Origin: an uncultured Clostridia bacterium
GTDB taxonomy: Bacteria > Bacillota > Clostridia > Oscillospirales > Ruminococcaceae
Assembly: GCA_937907305.1 (NCBI GenBank)
Contig: CALERQ010000112.1
Span: forward strand, 1-13,359
Reading direction: 5' to 3'
Length of the DNA stretch: 13,359 nt
Part shown: one piece after another, positions 1-7,730 of the stretch
Layout of the letters: each line of letters begins with the position of its first letter
Numbering within the stretch: the stretch's first letter is position 1
Position numbers and translations under genes: made by a program
Notes under the pieces: generated by a model
Databases searched by the model: none
Seen by the model: only the letters and a program-made list of their open reading frames with translations
What the model was told of the DNA's origin: nothing

Positions 1-234
1 CTTGGTACATACCGATTACAGTTGTCACATCAAAGCTCTTTCGCAAATGGTGTAAATATGGTGTAGTAAGCGCCATTTGAGCGATGAAAACCGTTGATAT
101 AGCAGGCTTTTTCAGGGCTTCTTAGGATACTGCCGTGATAAATGAAAACAATTTATGAACGATACAGGGGCATATTTCACATCTTTTGCGGATAAATCTC
201 TGTTACTCTGCGCCTATCATTTTTCCCCACGGTA
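1..234. other. Non-coding leader upstream of the RNase operon
   Basis: No gene can be supported here. All three plus-strand frames are open from the window edge but stop early: two in-frame stops at 64-69, one at about 53, one at about 80. The end of a gene lying to the left is therefore possible, but I recognise no family in the short peptides. A 17-codon ATG reading frame from 142 has no ribosome binding site. The stretch contains no convincing terminator hairpin and no tRNA. It ends just before the extended -10 promoter of the barnase-like gene. Confidence 0.5.
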
Positions 235-243
235 TGGTACAAT
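235..243 (+). promoter_or_regulatory. Extended -10 promoter of the RNase-glycosidase operon
   Basis: TGG followed by TACAAT (238-243) is a good extended -10 element (TGn plus a one-mismatch TATAAT). No convincing -35 hexamer lies 16-18 bases upstream; the sequence at 215-220 is TATCAT. Transcription would start near 249-251, leaving a short leader before the GTG start at 274. An AT-rich palindrome (TAAAAT-GT-ATTTTA, 244-257) sits over the predicted start site and could bind a regulator. No other promoter is evident before 7726, so this one probably drives all six genes. Confidence 0.5.
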
Positions 244-273
244 TAAAATGTATTTTATAAGGAGGAGCATACA

Positions 274-783
274 GTGAAAAAACAACCGCTTTTCCGCCGC
301 TTTCCGGCGGTTCTACTGGCTCTGCTGACGGTACTGGTGTTGGCGCTGTTGCCTGCCTGCGGCGGTATGACCACCCTGCCTATGGGAGAATCTGACTCGC
401 CGGTGCAGGAAAACGGCACACTGCTGGCGGAGGATGGGACCTATTCCACACCGGAGGAGGTGGCAGAGTACCTACATTTTTATGGGCATCTGCCACAGAA
501 CTATTTAACCAAGCAGGAAGCGAAAGCACTGGGGTGGGATGCTTCCCAGGGAAACCTGTGGGAAGTAGCTGAAGGAAAATCCATTGGTGGTGATCGTTTC
601 AGCAACCGGGAGGGCCTGTTGCCGGAAGCTGATGGACGCACCTGGTACGAATGTGATGTGAACTATGTGGGCGGTTTCCGCGGGGCGGAGCGGCTGCTCT
701 ATTCGGATGATGGCTTGATCTACTATACTGGAGATCATTACGCGAGCTTTACCCTGATCTATGGGGAGGAGGAAGCACCATGA
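274..783 (+). CDS. Barnase-family guanyl-preferring ribonuclease, probable lipoprotein
   Basis: Secreted endoribonuclease of the barnase (N1/T1 microbial RNase) family, 169 aa, starting at GTG 274 behind GGAGGAG (261-267). Residues 1-28 are a signal peptide: basic KKQPLFRR, then a long Leu/Ala/Val core. It ends in LPAC-GG, which resembles a lipobox with Cys29 as the lipidated residue (Pro at -2 is atypical). A linker of about 27 residues leads to the barnase domain (about 57-164). That domain matches Bacillus barnase without gaps at a constant offset of 53. Lys80, Arg112 (in FSNREG), Glu126 (general base), Arg136, Arg140 and His155 (general acid) correspond to barnase K27, R59, E73, R83, R87 and H102. 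All catalytic residues are present, so the enzyme should be active. Its stop overlaps the start of the barstar gene (ATGA, 780-783). The export mode (lipid-anchored or free) is inferred. Confidence 0.93.
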   Translation: MKKQPLFRRFPAVLLALLTVLVLALLPACGGMTTLPMGESDSPVQENGTLLAEDGTYSTPEEVAEYLHFYGHLPQNYLTKQEAKALGWDASQGNLWEVAEGKSIGGDRFSNREGLLPEADGRTWYECDVNYVGGFRGAERLLYSDDGLIYYTGDHYASFTLIYGEEEAP

Positions 784-1082
784 GAGAGGTTTATTTGGAG
801 GGCAGGCTGATGACCGACCGTGCCGCGGCGCATGCAGAGATCAAGGATAAGCTATCCTTGCCGGATTATTATGGTGCCAATTTGGATGCCTTGTGGGATT
901 GTTTGACGGAAATAGGGAAGGAGACGGTTATTACAGTCCGTCATCCAGGAGCTATGCTTTCTGCCCTGCGGGAATATGGGTGCCGCCTGTTGATGACCTT
1001 TTTTGAAGCCGAAAAGGAAAACTCTGTTCTGCATATTATCGTTGGGACCCACACCGCCCACCGAGAGGAGGAAACCGAATGA
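780..1082 (+). CDS. Barstar-family ribonuclease inhibitor
   Basis: Cytoplasmic inhibitor (immunity protein) of the barnase-like RNase encoded just upstream, 100 aa against 90 for Bacillus barstar. The core LPDYYGANLDALWDCLT (27-43) is nearly identical to the barnase-binding helix and loop of barstar. It includes Tyr30, Tyr31, Asn34, Asp36, Trp39 and Asp40, the last equivalent to barstar Asp39, the main mimic of the RNA phosphate. Glu76 in FFEAEKE corresponds to barstar Glu76. The residue at barstar Trp44 is not Trp here. There is no signal peptide, so it would block enzyme that folds before export. The start overlaps the RNase stop by 4 bp behind a strong GGGGAGGAGG (763-772). The stop overlaps the GH1 start by 4 bp, which puts the inhibitor between toxin and sugar genes in one coupled chain. 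Confidence 0.93.
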   Translation: MREVYLEGRLMTDRAAAHAEIKDKLSLPDYYGANLDALWDCLTEIGKETVITVRHPGAMLSALREYGCRLLMTFFEAEKENSVLHIIVGTHTAHREEETE

Positions 1083-2332
1083 GTGCTGTTCATTTTCCAA
1101 AGGATTTTGCTCTTGGGGCAGCTTCCGCTGCTACCCAGATTGATGGTGACTGCAAGGAAAGCAATTGGTACGAGTGGTACCAAAAAGGTAAGATAAAGGA
1201 TAACAGCGATCCCAATATCGCAACCGACCATCGCGGTCATCTGGAGGAAGATACCCGTCTGATGGCAGAAATGGGAATTCGCCACTACCGCTTTGGGCTG
1301 GAGTGGGCCCGGCTGGAGCCGCAGGAGGGCCAATTTTCTCAGAAAGAAATTGAAAAGGTGCGAGAGGAAATTACGCTGCTGCACCAATATGGCATTCATG
1401 TGCTGCTTACCCTGCACCATTTCTCCAATCCGCTGTGGTTTGAACATCAGGGCGGCTTTTTGAACCCCAAAGCGATGGAGCAGTACCTTGCCATGGTGGG
1501 ATTTGCTGTGCGCCACCTTGGTGACCTGGCGGATGAGTATGTTACTATCAATGAACCAAATGTCTATGCGGTTTGCGGCTATTTAGGTGCAGGCTTCCCC
1601 CCGGGGAAATTCAATATGTCCCATGCTTTGCGGGTAATGAAGGTGATGGGCGAATGCCACCGCCGGGCTTACCGATTGATTCATAATATCCATAAAGAAC
1701 TGGGCTATGCCGAACCAAAGGTTGGTCTAGCTATGCATATGCGCGCCTTTGTGCCATACAATGCGAAAAATTTGTGGCACCGTATTGCCTGCCGCATTTC
1801 GGAATACAACTTCCAGACCAAGTTGAACAAGTCCTATATGCTGGGTCCCGATGGCCCTTACGCCGATTTCCTGGGTCTCAATTATTATGCCCGTACTGCC
1901 ACCTCCGGCTTGGGGGATGGCACGCTGCCCAACGTTCCAGTCAATGATCTGGGCTGGGAGATTTACCCGGCCGGCATTGTGGAGTGCTGCCAAAAGCTCC
2001 ACGCCCTTCTGCCTGACCTGCCCATCTACATCACCGAAAATGGCACCGCCGATAACAACGATACCTTCCGCCGTCGCTATCTTTATGAGCATCTCAAGGC
2101 ACTTTCGGAAAGTGGTCTGCCCGTCACCCGCTATTATCACTGGTGCTTTGTAGATAACTTTGAATGGCTGGAGGGCTTTACCGCTCGCTTTGGTCTCGTG
2201 CATTTCGATACCGAGACTCATGCTCGTATCATCAAAAAGAGCGGTGAGTTCTATGGCCGCATGATTGCGGAACATGGTATTACCGAAGAAATGGCGGCAG
2301 AGGCGGAAAAGGAGGTCTATCCCCATGGCTGA
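1079..2332 (+). CDS. Glycoside hydrolase family 1 (beta-glucosidase type)
   Basis: Intracellular retaining beta-glycosidase, 417 aa, most likely acting on beta-glucosides or beta-galactosides. GH1 signatures run along the whole chain. AASAATQIDG (14-23) carries the glycone-binding Gln20, and HHFSNPLW follows at 113-120. TINEP (156-160) holds the acid/base Glu159, YITENG (317-322) the nucleophile Glu320, and DNFEW (359-363) lines the glycone pocket. No signal peptide is present, and I see no clear phosphate-binding signature of 6-phospho-beta-glycosidases, in line with a symporter rather than a PTS in the operon. It is shorter than classical GH1 enzymes (about 440-480 aa), mainly between residues 225 and 262, but the core is intact. 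Start ATG 1079 follows AGAGGAGG (1064-1071) and overlaps the barstar stop. The exact substrate cannot be read from the sequence. Confidence 0.92.
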   Translation: MSAVHFPKDFALGAASAATQIDGDCKESNWYEWYQKGKIKDNSDPNIATDHRGHLEEDTRLMAEMGIRHYRFGLEWARLEPQEGQFSQKEIEKVREEITLLHQYGIHVLLTLHHFSNPLWFEHQGGFLNPKAMEQYLAMVGFAVRHLGDLADEYVTINEPNVYAVCGYLGAGFPPGKFNMSHALRVMKVMGECHRRAYRLIHNIHKELGYAEPKVGLAMHMRAFVPYNAKNLWHRIACRISEYNFQTKLNKSYMLGPDGPYADFLGLNYYARTATSGLGDGTLPNVPVNDLGWEIYPAGIVECCQKLHALLPDLPIYITENGTADNNDTFRRRYLYEHLKALSESGLPVTRYYHWCFVDNFEWLEGFTARFGLVHFDTETHARIIKKSGEFYGRMIAEHGITEEMAAEAEKEVYPHG

Positions 2333-3944
2333 TACCCCTTGGTGGAGGCAAAAAGTTATTTATCAGATCTATCCCATGAGTTTTTGCGATAGCAATGGTG
2401 ATGGTATTGGTGACCTACCAGGTATTATTTCCCGGCTGGATTATCTGCAAAAGCTCGGTGTCGGCGCCCTGTGGCTTTCGCCGGTTTATCCTTCTCCCAA
2501 TAAGGATAACGGCTATGACATCAGCGATTACTGCAATATCCATCCCAATTACGGCACGCTGCAGGATATGGATACCCTCATTGCGGAAGCAAAAAAGCGG
2601 GATATCCGCATTATTATGGATCTTGTCATCAACCATACCAGCGATCAACATGAATGGTTCCAGAAGAGTCGCCGCCGAATAGAACCCTACACCGATTATT
2701 ACATTTGGCGAAAAGGGGAAAAGGGCAAAAAGCCCACCAACTGGGGCAATTTCTTCGGCGGAGATTGCTGGGAGTACGATGACCTGCGCGGAGAGTACTA
2801 TCTTCATCTTTTTGCCAAAGAACAGCCTGACCTTAACTATCACAATGAAGCGGTCATCGAAGCGATTGAAGAAGTCATGCGTTTTTGGCTGGAGCGGGGT
2901 GTGGCAGGCTTTCGCTGCGATGTCATCAATATCATCTACAAGGAAGCCATCAAAAACGGAAGGTGGCGCCCTGCCCTCACCGGCAGCGAATATTATCTCT
3001 CTACACCAGGCTGCCATCGGGTACTGCACCGTCTTCATGAAGATGTGCTTGCCAAGTATGATGCCTTTACAGTAGGAGAAACGGTCTTTGTTACGCCTAA
3101 AATGGCGGATGACCTGGTCAACCCTGCCCGTGGGGAACTTTCCGCGGTATTTGCCTTTGAGCACATGGAAACCGACTGTTACAAAATCAAATGGTTCCTG
3201 CGCCGGTTTAGTCCGGACCGCTTCTTTGCCTGCCTGACCAAGTGGCAGAAGGCTCTGCCGTGGAATACCCTTTACCTTGAAAACCACGATCAGCCCCGCT
3301 CGGTCTCTCGCTACGGCAATGATACCAAATACCACGATGAAAGTGCCAAGGCGCTGGCTACGCTTGTTCTTACCCTGCGGGGAACTCCGTTCCTGTACGA
3401 AGGGCAGGAGATCGGTATGACCAATTTTGATTTTCCTGATATGGAAAAGGTGCGGGATGTGGAATCCATCAATATCTGGAATATGGGAAAGCAGCTGCAT
3501 CTGCCGTATTCACTGCGCTGGCGCATGATAAAAACCAAGAGCCGCGATAACGCCCGTACCCCCATGCAGTGGAATGACAGCCCCAACGCCGGTTTTACCA
3601 CCGGTACGCCATGGCTTTCGGTCAATGGCAACTATCCTTGCATCAATGCGGCAAAGCAGGAAAATGACCCTCATTCGGTCTTTGCTTATTACCGGCAGTT
3701 GATCGCTTTCCGCAATGGCAGTGAGATTCTACAAGCAGGTGATTTTATCAAATTATACCGCAAGGGTGGAGTTTATGCCTACCGCCGTAGTCTAAATGGC
3801 GAAAGCCTTACCGTTGTTATCAGCCTTTCTACAGAGGAATCCCCCAATCCCGCTTCAGGCACCGTTGTCCTTTCCAACTATGGCCGGCAAGAATGTCCCG
3901 CCCGTCTTTCTCCTTATGAAGCACTTATTCTGCGGGAGGTGTAG
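2325..3944 (+). CDS. GH13 alpha-glucosidase, oligo-1,6-glucosidase type
   Basis: Cytoplasmic alpha-amylase-superfamily exo-glucosidase (539 aa), of the oligo-1,6-glucosidase/isomaltase group (GH13_31-like). It starts with the typical WWRQKVIYQIYPMSF. Conserved regions are DLVINHTSD (99-107), QPDLNY (167-172), GFRCDVIN (195-202) with nucleophile Asp199, VGET (250-253) with acid/base Glu252, and ENHDQPR (319-325) with Asp322. The family's SRDNARTPMQW block lies at 406-416. Val200 directly after the nucleophile is the residue known in this group to favour alpha-1,6 over alpha-1,4 linkages, so isomaltose or isomalto-oligosaccharides (or the glucosyl end of related sugars) are likely substrates. 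ATG 2325 with GGAGGT (2311-2316) was chosen. An in-frame ATG at 2265 lies deep inside the GH1 gene and would add 20 non-family residues. It overlaps GH1 by 8 bp. Confidence 0.92.
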   Translation: MADTPWWRQKVIYQIYPMSFCDSNGDGIGDLPGIISRLDYLQKLGVGALWLSPVYPSPNKDNGYDISDYCNIHPNYGTLQDMDTLIAEAKKRDIRIIMDLVINHTSDQHEWFQKSRRRIEPYTDYYIWRKGEKGKKPTNWGNFFGGDCWEYDDLRGEYYLHLFAKEQPDLNYHNEAVIEAIEEVMRFWLERGVAGFRCDVINIIYKEAIKNGRWRPALTGSEYYLSTPGCHRVLHRLHEDVLAKYDAFTVGETVFVTPKMADDLVNPARGELSAVFAFEHMETDCYKIKWFLRRFSPDRFFACLTKWQKALPWNTLYLENHDQPRSVSRYGNDTKYHDESAKALATLVLTLRGTPFLYEGQEIGMTNFDFPDMEKVRDVESINIWNMGKQLHLPYSLRWRMIKTKSRDNARTPMQWNDSPNAGFTTGTPWLSVNGNYPCINAAKQENDPHSVFAYYRQLIAFRNGSEILQAGDFIKLYRKGGVYAYRRSLNGESLTVVISLSTEESPNPASGTVVLSNYGRQECPARLSPYEALILREV

Positions 3945-3947
3945 GTT

Positions 3948-6308
3948 ATGGAACATATCACTCAGCAGGGAAGTAAATTTCTGCTCTCCACCGCGCATAC
4001 GGCCCTATTATTGCAAATTACAAAGTACGGCCACATTGAATTGCTGCATTATGGTATTCCTGTCTCCATCGAAGATGCCGCTGCCTTGGCGGCCCGCCGT
4101 ACTATGCCCTATGGCAGCCAGATAATGTACGCCGAAGAGGACCCGACATACTGCCTTGATAACATCCCTCTGCTTTGGTCAGGGGTTGGTAAGGGCGATT
4201 TTTGTGTTCCCGCCATTGAGCTGGAGCTGCCGGACGGTACGCTTACCACCGATTTTATCTACGAGGGCAGCACCCTCCGTGCAGGGACGCTGCCCGCTGT
4301 GGGATTGCCCGCTGCCTACGATGAAAGCGGTGAAGCGGAAACGCTGGTGCTTTCCCTCCGGGAAAAGAAATTCGCTCTGCGGCTGGAACTCATCTTTACC
4401 GTTTTTCCTTTGGCGGATGTTATCACCCGCCGCACTGTCCTTTACAATGACGAAGCCGCTCCCGTCACCATTCGCCGGCTAATGAGTCAGCAGATCGACC
4501 TCCCACAGCGAGAGTATGAGATGCTTACCCTCGATGGTGACTGGATCAGCGAAACGCATGTGCATACCCATCCGGTGCAGCCGGGGCGATTGGTTAATGA
4601 AAGCACCACTGGCTCCTCCTCCAACCGTCACAATGCGGGCGTCCTGTTGTACCGACAGGGAGCAGGGGAGGATCACGGGCTTGCCTACGGCTTCAATCTC
4701 CTTTACAGCGGCAGTCACTACACCGCCGTGGAGCGCTCCCCGCGTGATTTTGTTCGTGTCGCCTCCGGTATCCAGCCGCAGGGCTTCTGCTGGAGGCTCC
4801 CCGCAGGCGAGATCTTCCGCACGCCGGAAGCGGTCATGACCGTCTCAATTGCGGGTTTCAACGGCGTCAGCGGCAATTTCCATCGTTTTGTGCGGCGGCA
4901 CATTCTGCGCGGGGATTGGAAAGAAAAGCTCCGCCCTGTCCTCCTCAATAATTGGGAGGCGCATTTCTTCGATTTCACCGAATCAAAGCTCCTCACTTTA
5001 GCAAAGCAGGCAAAAACCGCAGGCGCTGAGTTATTCGTCCTTGATGACGGCTGGTTTGGCGAGCGAAACAGCGATACCGCAGGTCTTGGCGATTATACCG
5101 TCAACCGCAAAAAACTCCCCGGCGGCATCGAAGGCCTGGCGCAGAAGATCACAGCGATGGGGCTTCGTTTCGGCCTTTGGTTCGAACCGGAGTCTATCAA
5201 TCAGGATAGCGACTTATACCGCAATCACCCGGAGTGGACCTTACAGCAGCCAGGACGGCAGCCCTCCTTGGGGAGACATCAGCTTCTCCTTGATCTTACT
5301 CGTGCAGAAGTGCGGGATTACATCGTTCACCACATTACCCATCTTTTGGACCATTGCCCCATTTCTTATGTCAAGTGGGATATGAACCGCCATATGAGCG
5401 ATCTTTACTCCACGGTCACGCCCAGTGGGGAGTTGGCTCATCGTTACATATTGGGGCTCTATGAGGTATTGGACCGCATTTTCACTCCACGGCCGCAGGT
5501 GCTTTTGGAAAGCTGCTCCTCCGGAGGCAACCGTTTTGATCTTGGTATGCTGTGCTACTCGCCGCAGATTTGGTCGAGTGACGATACCGATCCTATTGAG
5601 CGTCTTTCCATTCAGGAGGGCCTCAGCTATTTCTACCCGCCCTGTACTATGGGTGCTCATGTTTCGCAGTCGCCCCACCAGCAGACCCTAAGACAGACGC
5701 CGCTTTCCACCCGTTTCAATGTTGCCGCCTTTGGTGTCTTGGGATATGAATTGGATCTGGGCGAGCTTTCCCCGCAGGAGAAAAAGCAGGTTGCCGCGCA
5801 AATAGAATGGTATAAAACATACCGCCCTACCCTGCAATACGGTGATTTCTTCCGTGTCATCACCCGCCGCCAGGGACTTGTCAGCTGGGCGGCAGTCACG
5901 CCGGATAAGAAGCAGACGGTCGTTCTGCTGGCACAGCGGCTTTGCACAGCGGCTCCTCCGGCGGATTATCTTACGGTTCCGGGGTTGAAGCCGGAGGCCA
6001 GATACCGTGTCACAGCAGTTCCGCAGCAGGTGGCGGTTGCCCGGTTTGGCGGCTTGGTCAAGCACATTGCCCCAGTCAAGCTTTCTGCTGATGGCCTGGT
6101 GCTGCGTACGGTCAACCGTCACTACGCCTTGCCGGATGGCGGCTTTACCGCAGCGGCTTCCGGTGCGGCATTGGCCAGCGGTATTCCGCTCAATGATCAG
6201 TTTCTTGGTACAGGCTACCATGAAGATCTGCGCCTTTGGGGGGATTTTGGTTCCCAGCTATATCTCGTCGAGCAGCTCGACGAAAATGAGGAGGATAACA
6301 CCAAATGA
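3948..6308 (+). CDS. GH36 alpha-galactosidase
   Basis: Cytoplasmic retaining alpha-galactosidase (786 aa) that removes alpha-1,6-linked galactose from melibiose, raffinose and stachyose. It has an N-terminal beta-sandwich (about 1-320), a catalytic barrel (about 325-650) and a C-terminal beta domain. Motifs are NNWEA (334-338), LDDGWFG (365-371), WFEPE (411-415), YVKWDMNR (474-481) with nucleophile Asp478, ESCSSGGNRFD (521-531) and SSDDTD (543-548) with acid/base Asp548. By my recollection these numbers coincide with those of the Geobacillus AgaA/AgaB enzymes, so the alignment is nearly gap-free. The C-terminus ends in the usual GDFGSQLY stretch. It begins 3 bp after the GH13 stop behind GGGAGGT (about 3934-3940) and its stop overlaps the transporter start by 4 bp. 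No signal peptide is present, so substrate must be imported intact. Confidence 0.95.
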   Translation: MEHITQQGSKFLLSTAHTALLLQITKYGHIELLHYGIPVSIEDAAALAARRTMPYGSQIMYAEEDPTYCLDNIPLLWSGVGKGDFCVPAIELELPDGTLTTDFIYEGSTLRAGTLPAVGLPAAYDESGEAETLVLSLREKKFALRLELIFTVFPLADVITRRTVLYNDEAAPVTIRRLMSQQIDLPQREYEMLTLDGDWISETHVHTHPVQPGRLVNESTTGSSSNRHNAGVLLYRQGAGEDHGLAYGFNLLYSGSHYTAVERSPRDFVRVASGIQPQGFCWRLPAGEIFRTPEAVMTVSIAGFNGVSGNFHRFVRRHILRGDWKEKLRPVLLNNWEAHFFDFTESKLLTLAKQAKTAGAELFVLDDGWFGERNSDTAGLGDYTVNRKKLPGGIEGLAQKITAMGLRFGLWFEPESINQDSDLYRNHPEWTLQQPGRQPSLGRHQLLLDLTRAEVRDYIVHHITHLLDHCPISYVKWDMNRHMSDLYSTVTPSGELAHRYILGLYEVLDRIFTPRPQVLLESCSSGGNRFDLGMLCYSPQIWSSDDTDPIERLSIQEGLSYFYPPCTMGAHVSQSPHQQTLRQTPLSTRFNVAAFGVLGYELDLGELSPQEKKQVAAQIEWYKTYRPTLQYGDFFRVITRRQGLVSWAAVTPDKKQTVVLLAQRLCTAAPPADYLTVPGLKPEARYRVTAVPQQVAVARFGGLVKHIAPVKLSADGLVLRTVNRHYALPDGGFTAAASGAALASGIPLNDQFLGTGYHEDLRLWGDFGSQLYLVEQLDENEEDNTK

Positions 6309-7726
6309 ATAAACTGGATAGAAGAAATATGATTTTCTTCGGCCTTGGCACCATTGGGCGGGATATGTTTTACGCCTTTGAAGCCAACGCCCTCATTTAC
6401 TACCTTTCCAATGTTCTCAGCCTGCCGTTAGGCGTCTTTTTGGCTACCAGCATGGTCTTTACCGTGTTGCGCGTCTTTGATGCTCTGAACGACCCGCTGA
6501 TGGGTTTGCTGGTGGATAATACCCGCTCCCGTCACGGACGCTTTAAGCCCCCGATGGCGCTGGGCGCTTTGGCGGGCGGTGCCTGCTATCTTGTCCTCTT
6601 TGCCGATTTTGGTTTGCGGGACTATTGGTTTGTGGCGGTGTTTGCCATTGCCTATATTTTGTGGGACATCTTCTATGGCCTCAATGATATTGCATACTGG
6701 TCCATGCTGCCTTCTCTTTCGGTAGAGCAGAAAACCCGTGAGAAGATGGGCGCTTTCGCCCGTATCTGTGCCAATATCGGTATGTTTTCCATTATGGTTG
6801 GCTGGGAGCCCATCACCTCCGGCATGGGCAATACCCCCAAGGCTTGGTTTACTGTAGCGCTGGCCGTCACCATTCTCATGCTGCTGTTCCAGCTCTTTAC
6901 TCTGTTTGGCGTCAAGGAGCATCAGAATATGTTCCGCCGTGAAGAGGAAAAGACCACTCTGCGTGGCATGTGGGAGGTCCTCACCAAAAACGATCAGCTC
7001 CTGTGGACGACCCTTGCCATGTCACTCTTTAACATCGGCTACATGAGCACCACCACTATGGCGATCTACTATATGCAGTATGTCTATGGTAATAAGGATA
7101 TGTACGCGGTACTGGCGGCGGTCGTCGGCGTGGCTCAGTTGCTGGCACTGGTCATCTTTCAGTCTTTCTCCAAGCGGATGCCGCGTGAAAAACTGTATCT
7201 TTTGGCTACTATCCTTGTTATGATCGGTTATGCCATCTTCTTCTTTGCTGAGGCCAGCATTATCCTCATTGCCGTGGGTGCCCTGTTCATTTTCATAGGG
7301 CAGGCATTCATTCAGCTGCTTATGCTTATGTTCCTGGAGGATACCATTGAGAATGGCCAGTGGAAAAACGGCAAGCGCAGTGAGAGCATTACCCTTTCGG
7401 TACAGCCCCTAATTAATAAGATCGGCGGTGCTGTTTCCATGGGCATCACCAGTCTCATGCTGGTCTGGTCTGGCATCAAGGTCGGCGAGACCGCTGCCGA
7501 AAGCATTTCCGCCGGCGGTCAGCTTACCGTCAAGCTTATGATGATCGTCCTGCCTGTCCTCTTCATTCTGGCAGGCTACATCATCTACCGCCGCAAATTC
7601 AAAATCGATAAGGCAATGTATGACCGCATCATCAGCGATTTGCAGGCCCGCGGCGAGCTTCACGCCGAACTGGCAGAAACCATTGAAGTGATTGAAACGG
7701 TCCAAGTAGAGACCATCAAAGAATAA
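6305..7726 (+). CDS. GPH-family sugar:cation symporter (MelB/LacS-like)
   Basis: Inner-membrane secondary transporter of the glycoside-pentoside-hexuronide:cation family (MFS fold, 473 aa, about 12 hydrophobic helices). The MelB cation/sugar site is present in helix II as DALNDPLMG (59-67), with Asp59 and Asp63 equivalent to MelB Asp55 and Asp59. It is followed by the loop DNTRSRHGRFKP (71-82). WDIFYGLNDIAYWSMLP is the conserved helix IV/V segment. The C-terminus is a charged tail of about 45 residues and lacks the IIA domain that LacS-type members carry, so regulation by PTS phosphorylation of the transporter is not expected. It is the last gene of the operon, with its start overlapping the GH36 stop (ATGA, 6305-6308) and a terminator directly after its stop. 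The neighbouring hydrolases suggest raffinose-family, isomalto- or beta-glucoside di- and trisaccharides as cargo; this is inference. Confidence 0.9.
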   Translation: MNKLDRRNMIFFGLGTIGRDMFYAFEANALIYYLSNVLSLPLGVFLATSMVFTVLRVFDALNDPLMGLLVDNTRSRHGRFKPPMALGALAGGACYLVLFADFGLRDYWFVAVFAIAYILWDIFYGLNDIAYWSMLPSLSVEQKTREKMGAFARICANIGMFSIMVGWEPITSGMGNTPKAWFTVALAVTILMLLFQLFTLFGVKEHQNMFRREEEKTTLRGMWEVLTKNDQLLWTTLAMSLFNIGYMSTTTMAIYYMQYVYGNKDMYAVLAAVVGVAQLLALVIFQSFSKRMPREKLYLLATILVMIGYAIFFFAEASIILIAVGALFIFIGQAFIQLLMLMFLEDTIENGQWKNGKRSESITLSVQPLINKIGGAVSMGITSLMLVWSGIKVGETAAESISAGGQLTVKLMMIVLPVLFILAGYIIYRRKFKIDKAMYDRIISDLQARGELHAELAETIEVIETVQVETIKE

Positions 7727-7730
7727 AAAA

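Noticed and set aside
94..109. Possible catabolite-repression (cre) site TGAAAACCGTTGATAT upstream of the sugar operon
   Set aside because: Only the left half fits the cre consensus; the central CG is shifted and the right half-site is lost. It also lies well upstream of the only visible promoter.
142..195. Small ORF of 17 codons in the leader
   Set aside because: No ribosome binding site, no recognisable peptide, and the length is what chance would give.
2265..2324. GH13 start at ATG 2265
   Set aside because: It lies 60 bases upstream, inside GH1, and adds a basic, non-family peptide. ATG 2325 has GGAGGT eight bases upstream and gives the standard WWRQKVIYQIYP start.
2415..3500. A 361-codon open frame on the minus strand inside the GH13 gene, and similar long antisense frames in GH36 and thrC
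   Set aside because: The sense frames carry complete glycosidase and synthase motifs. The antisense products resemble no family and lack ribosome binding sites; they arise from codon bias in this moderately GC-rich DNA.
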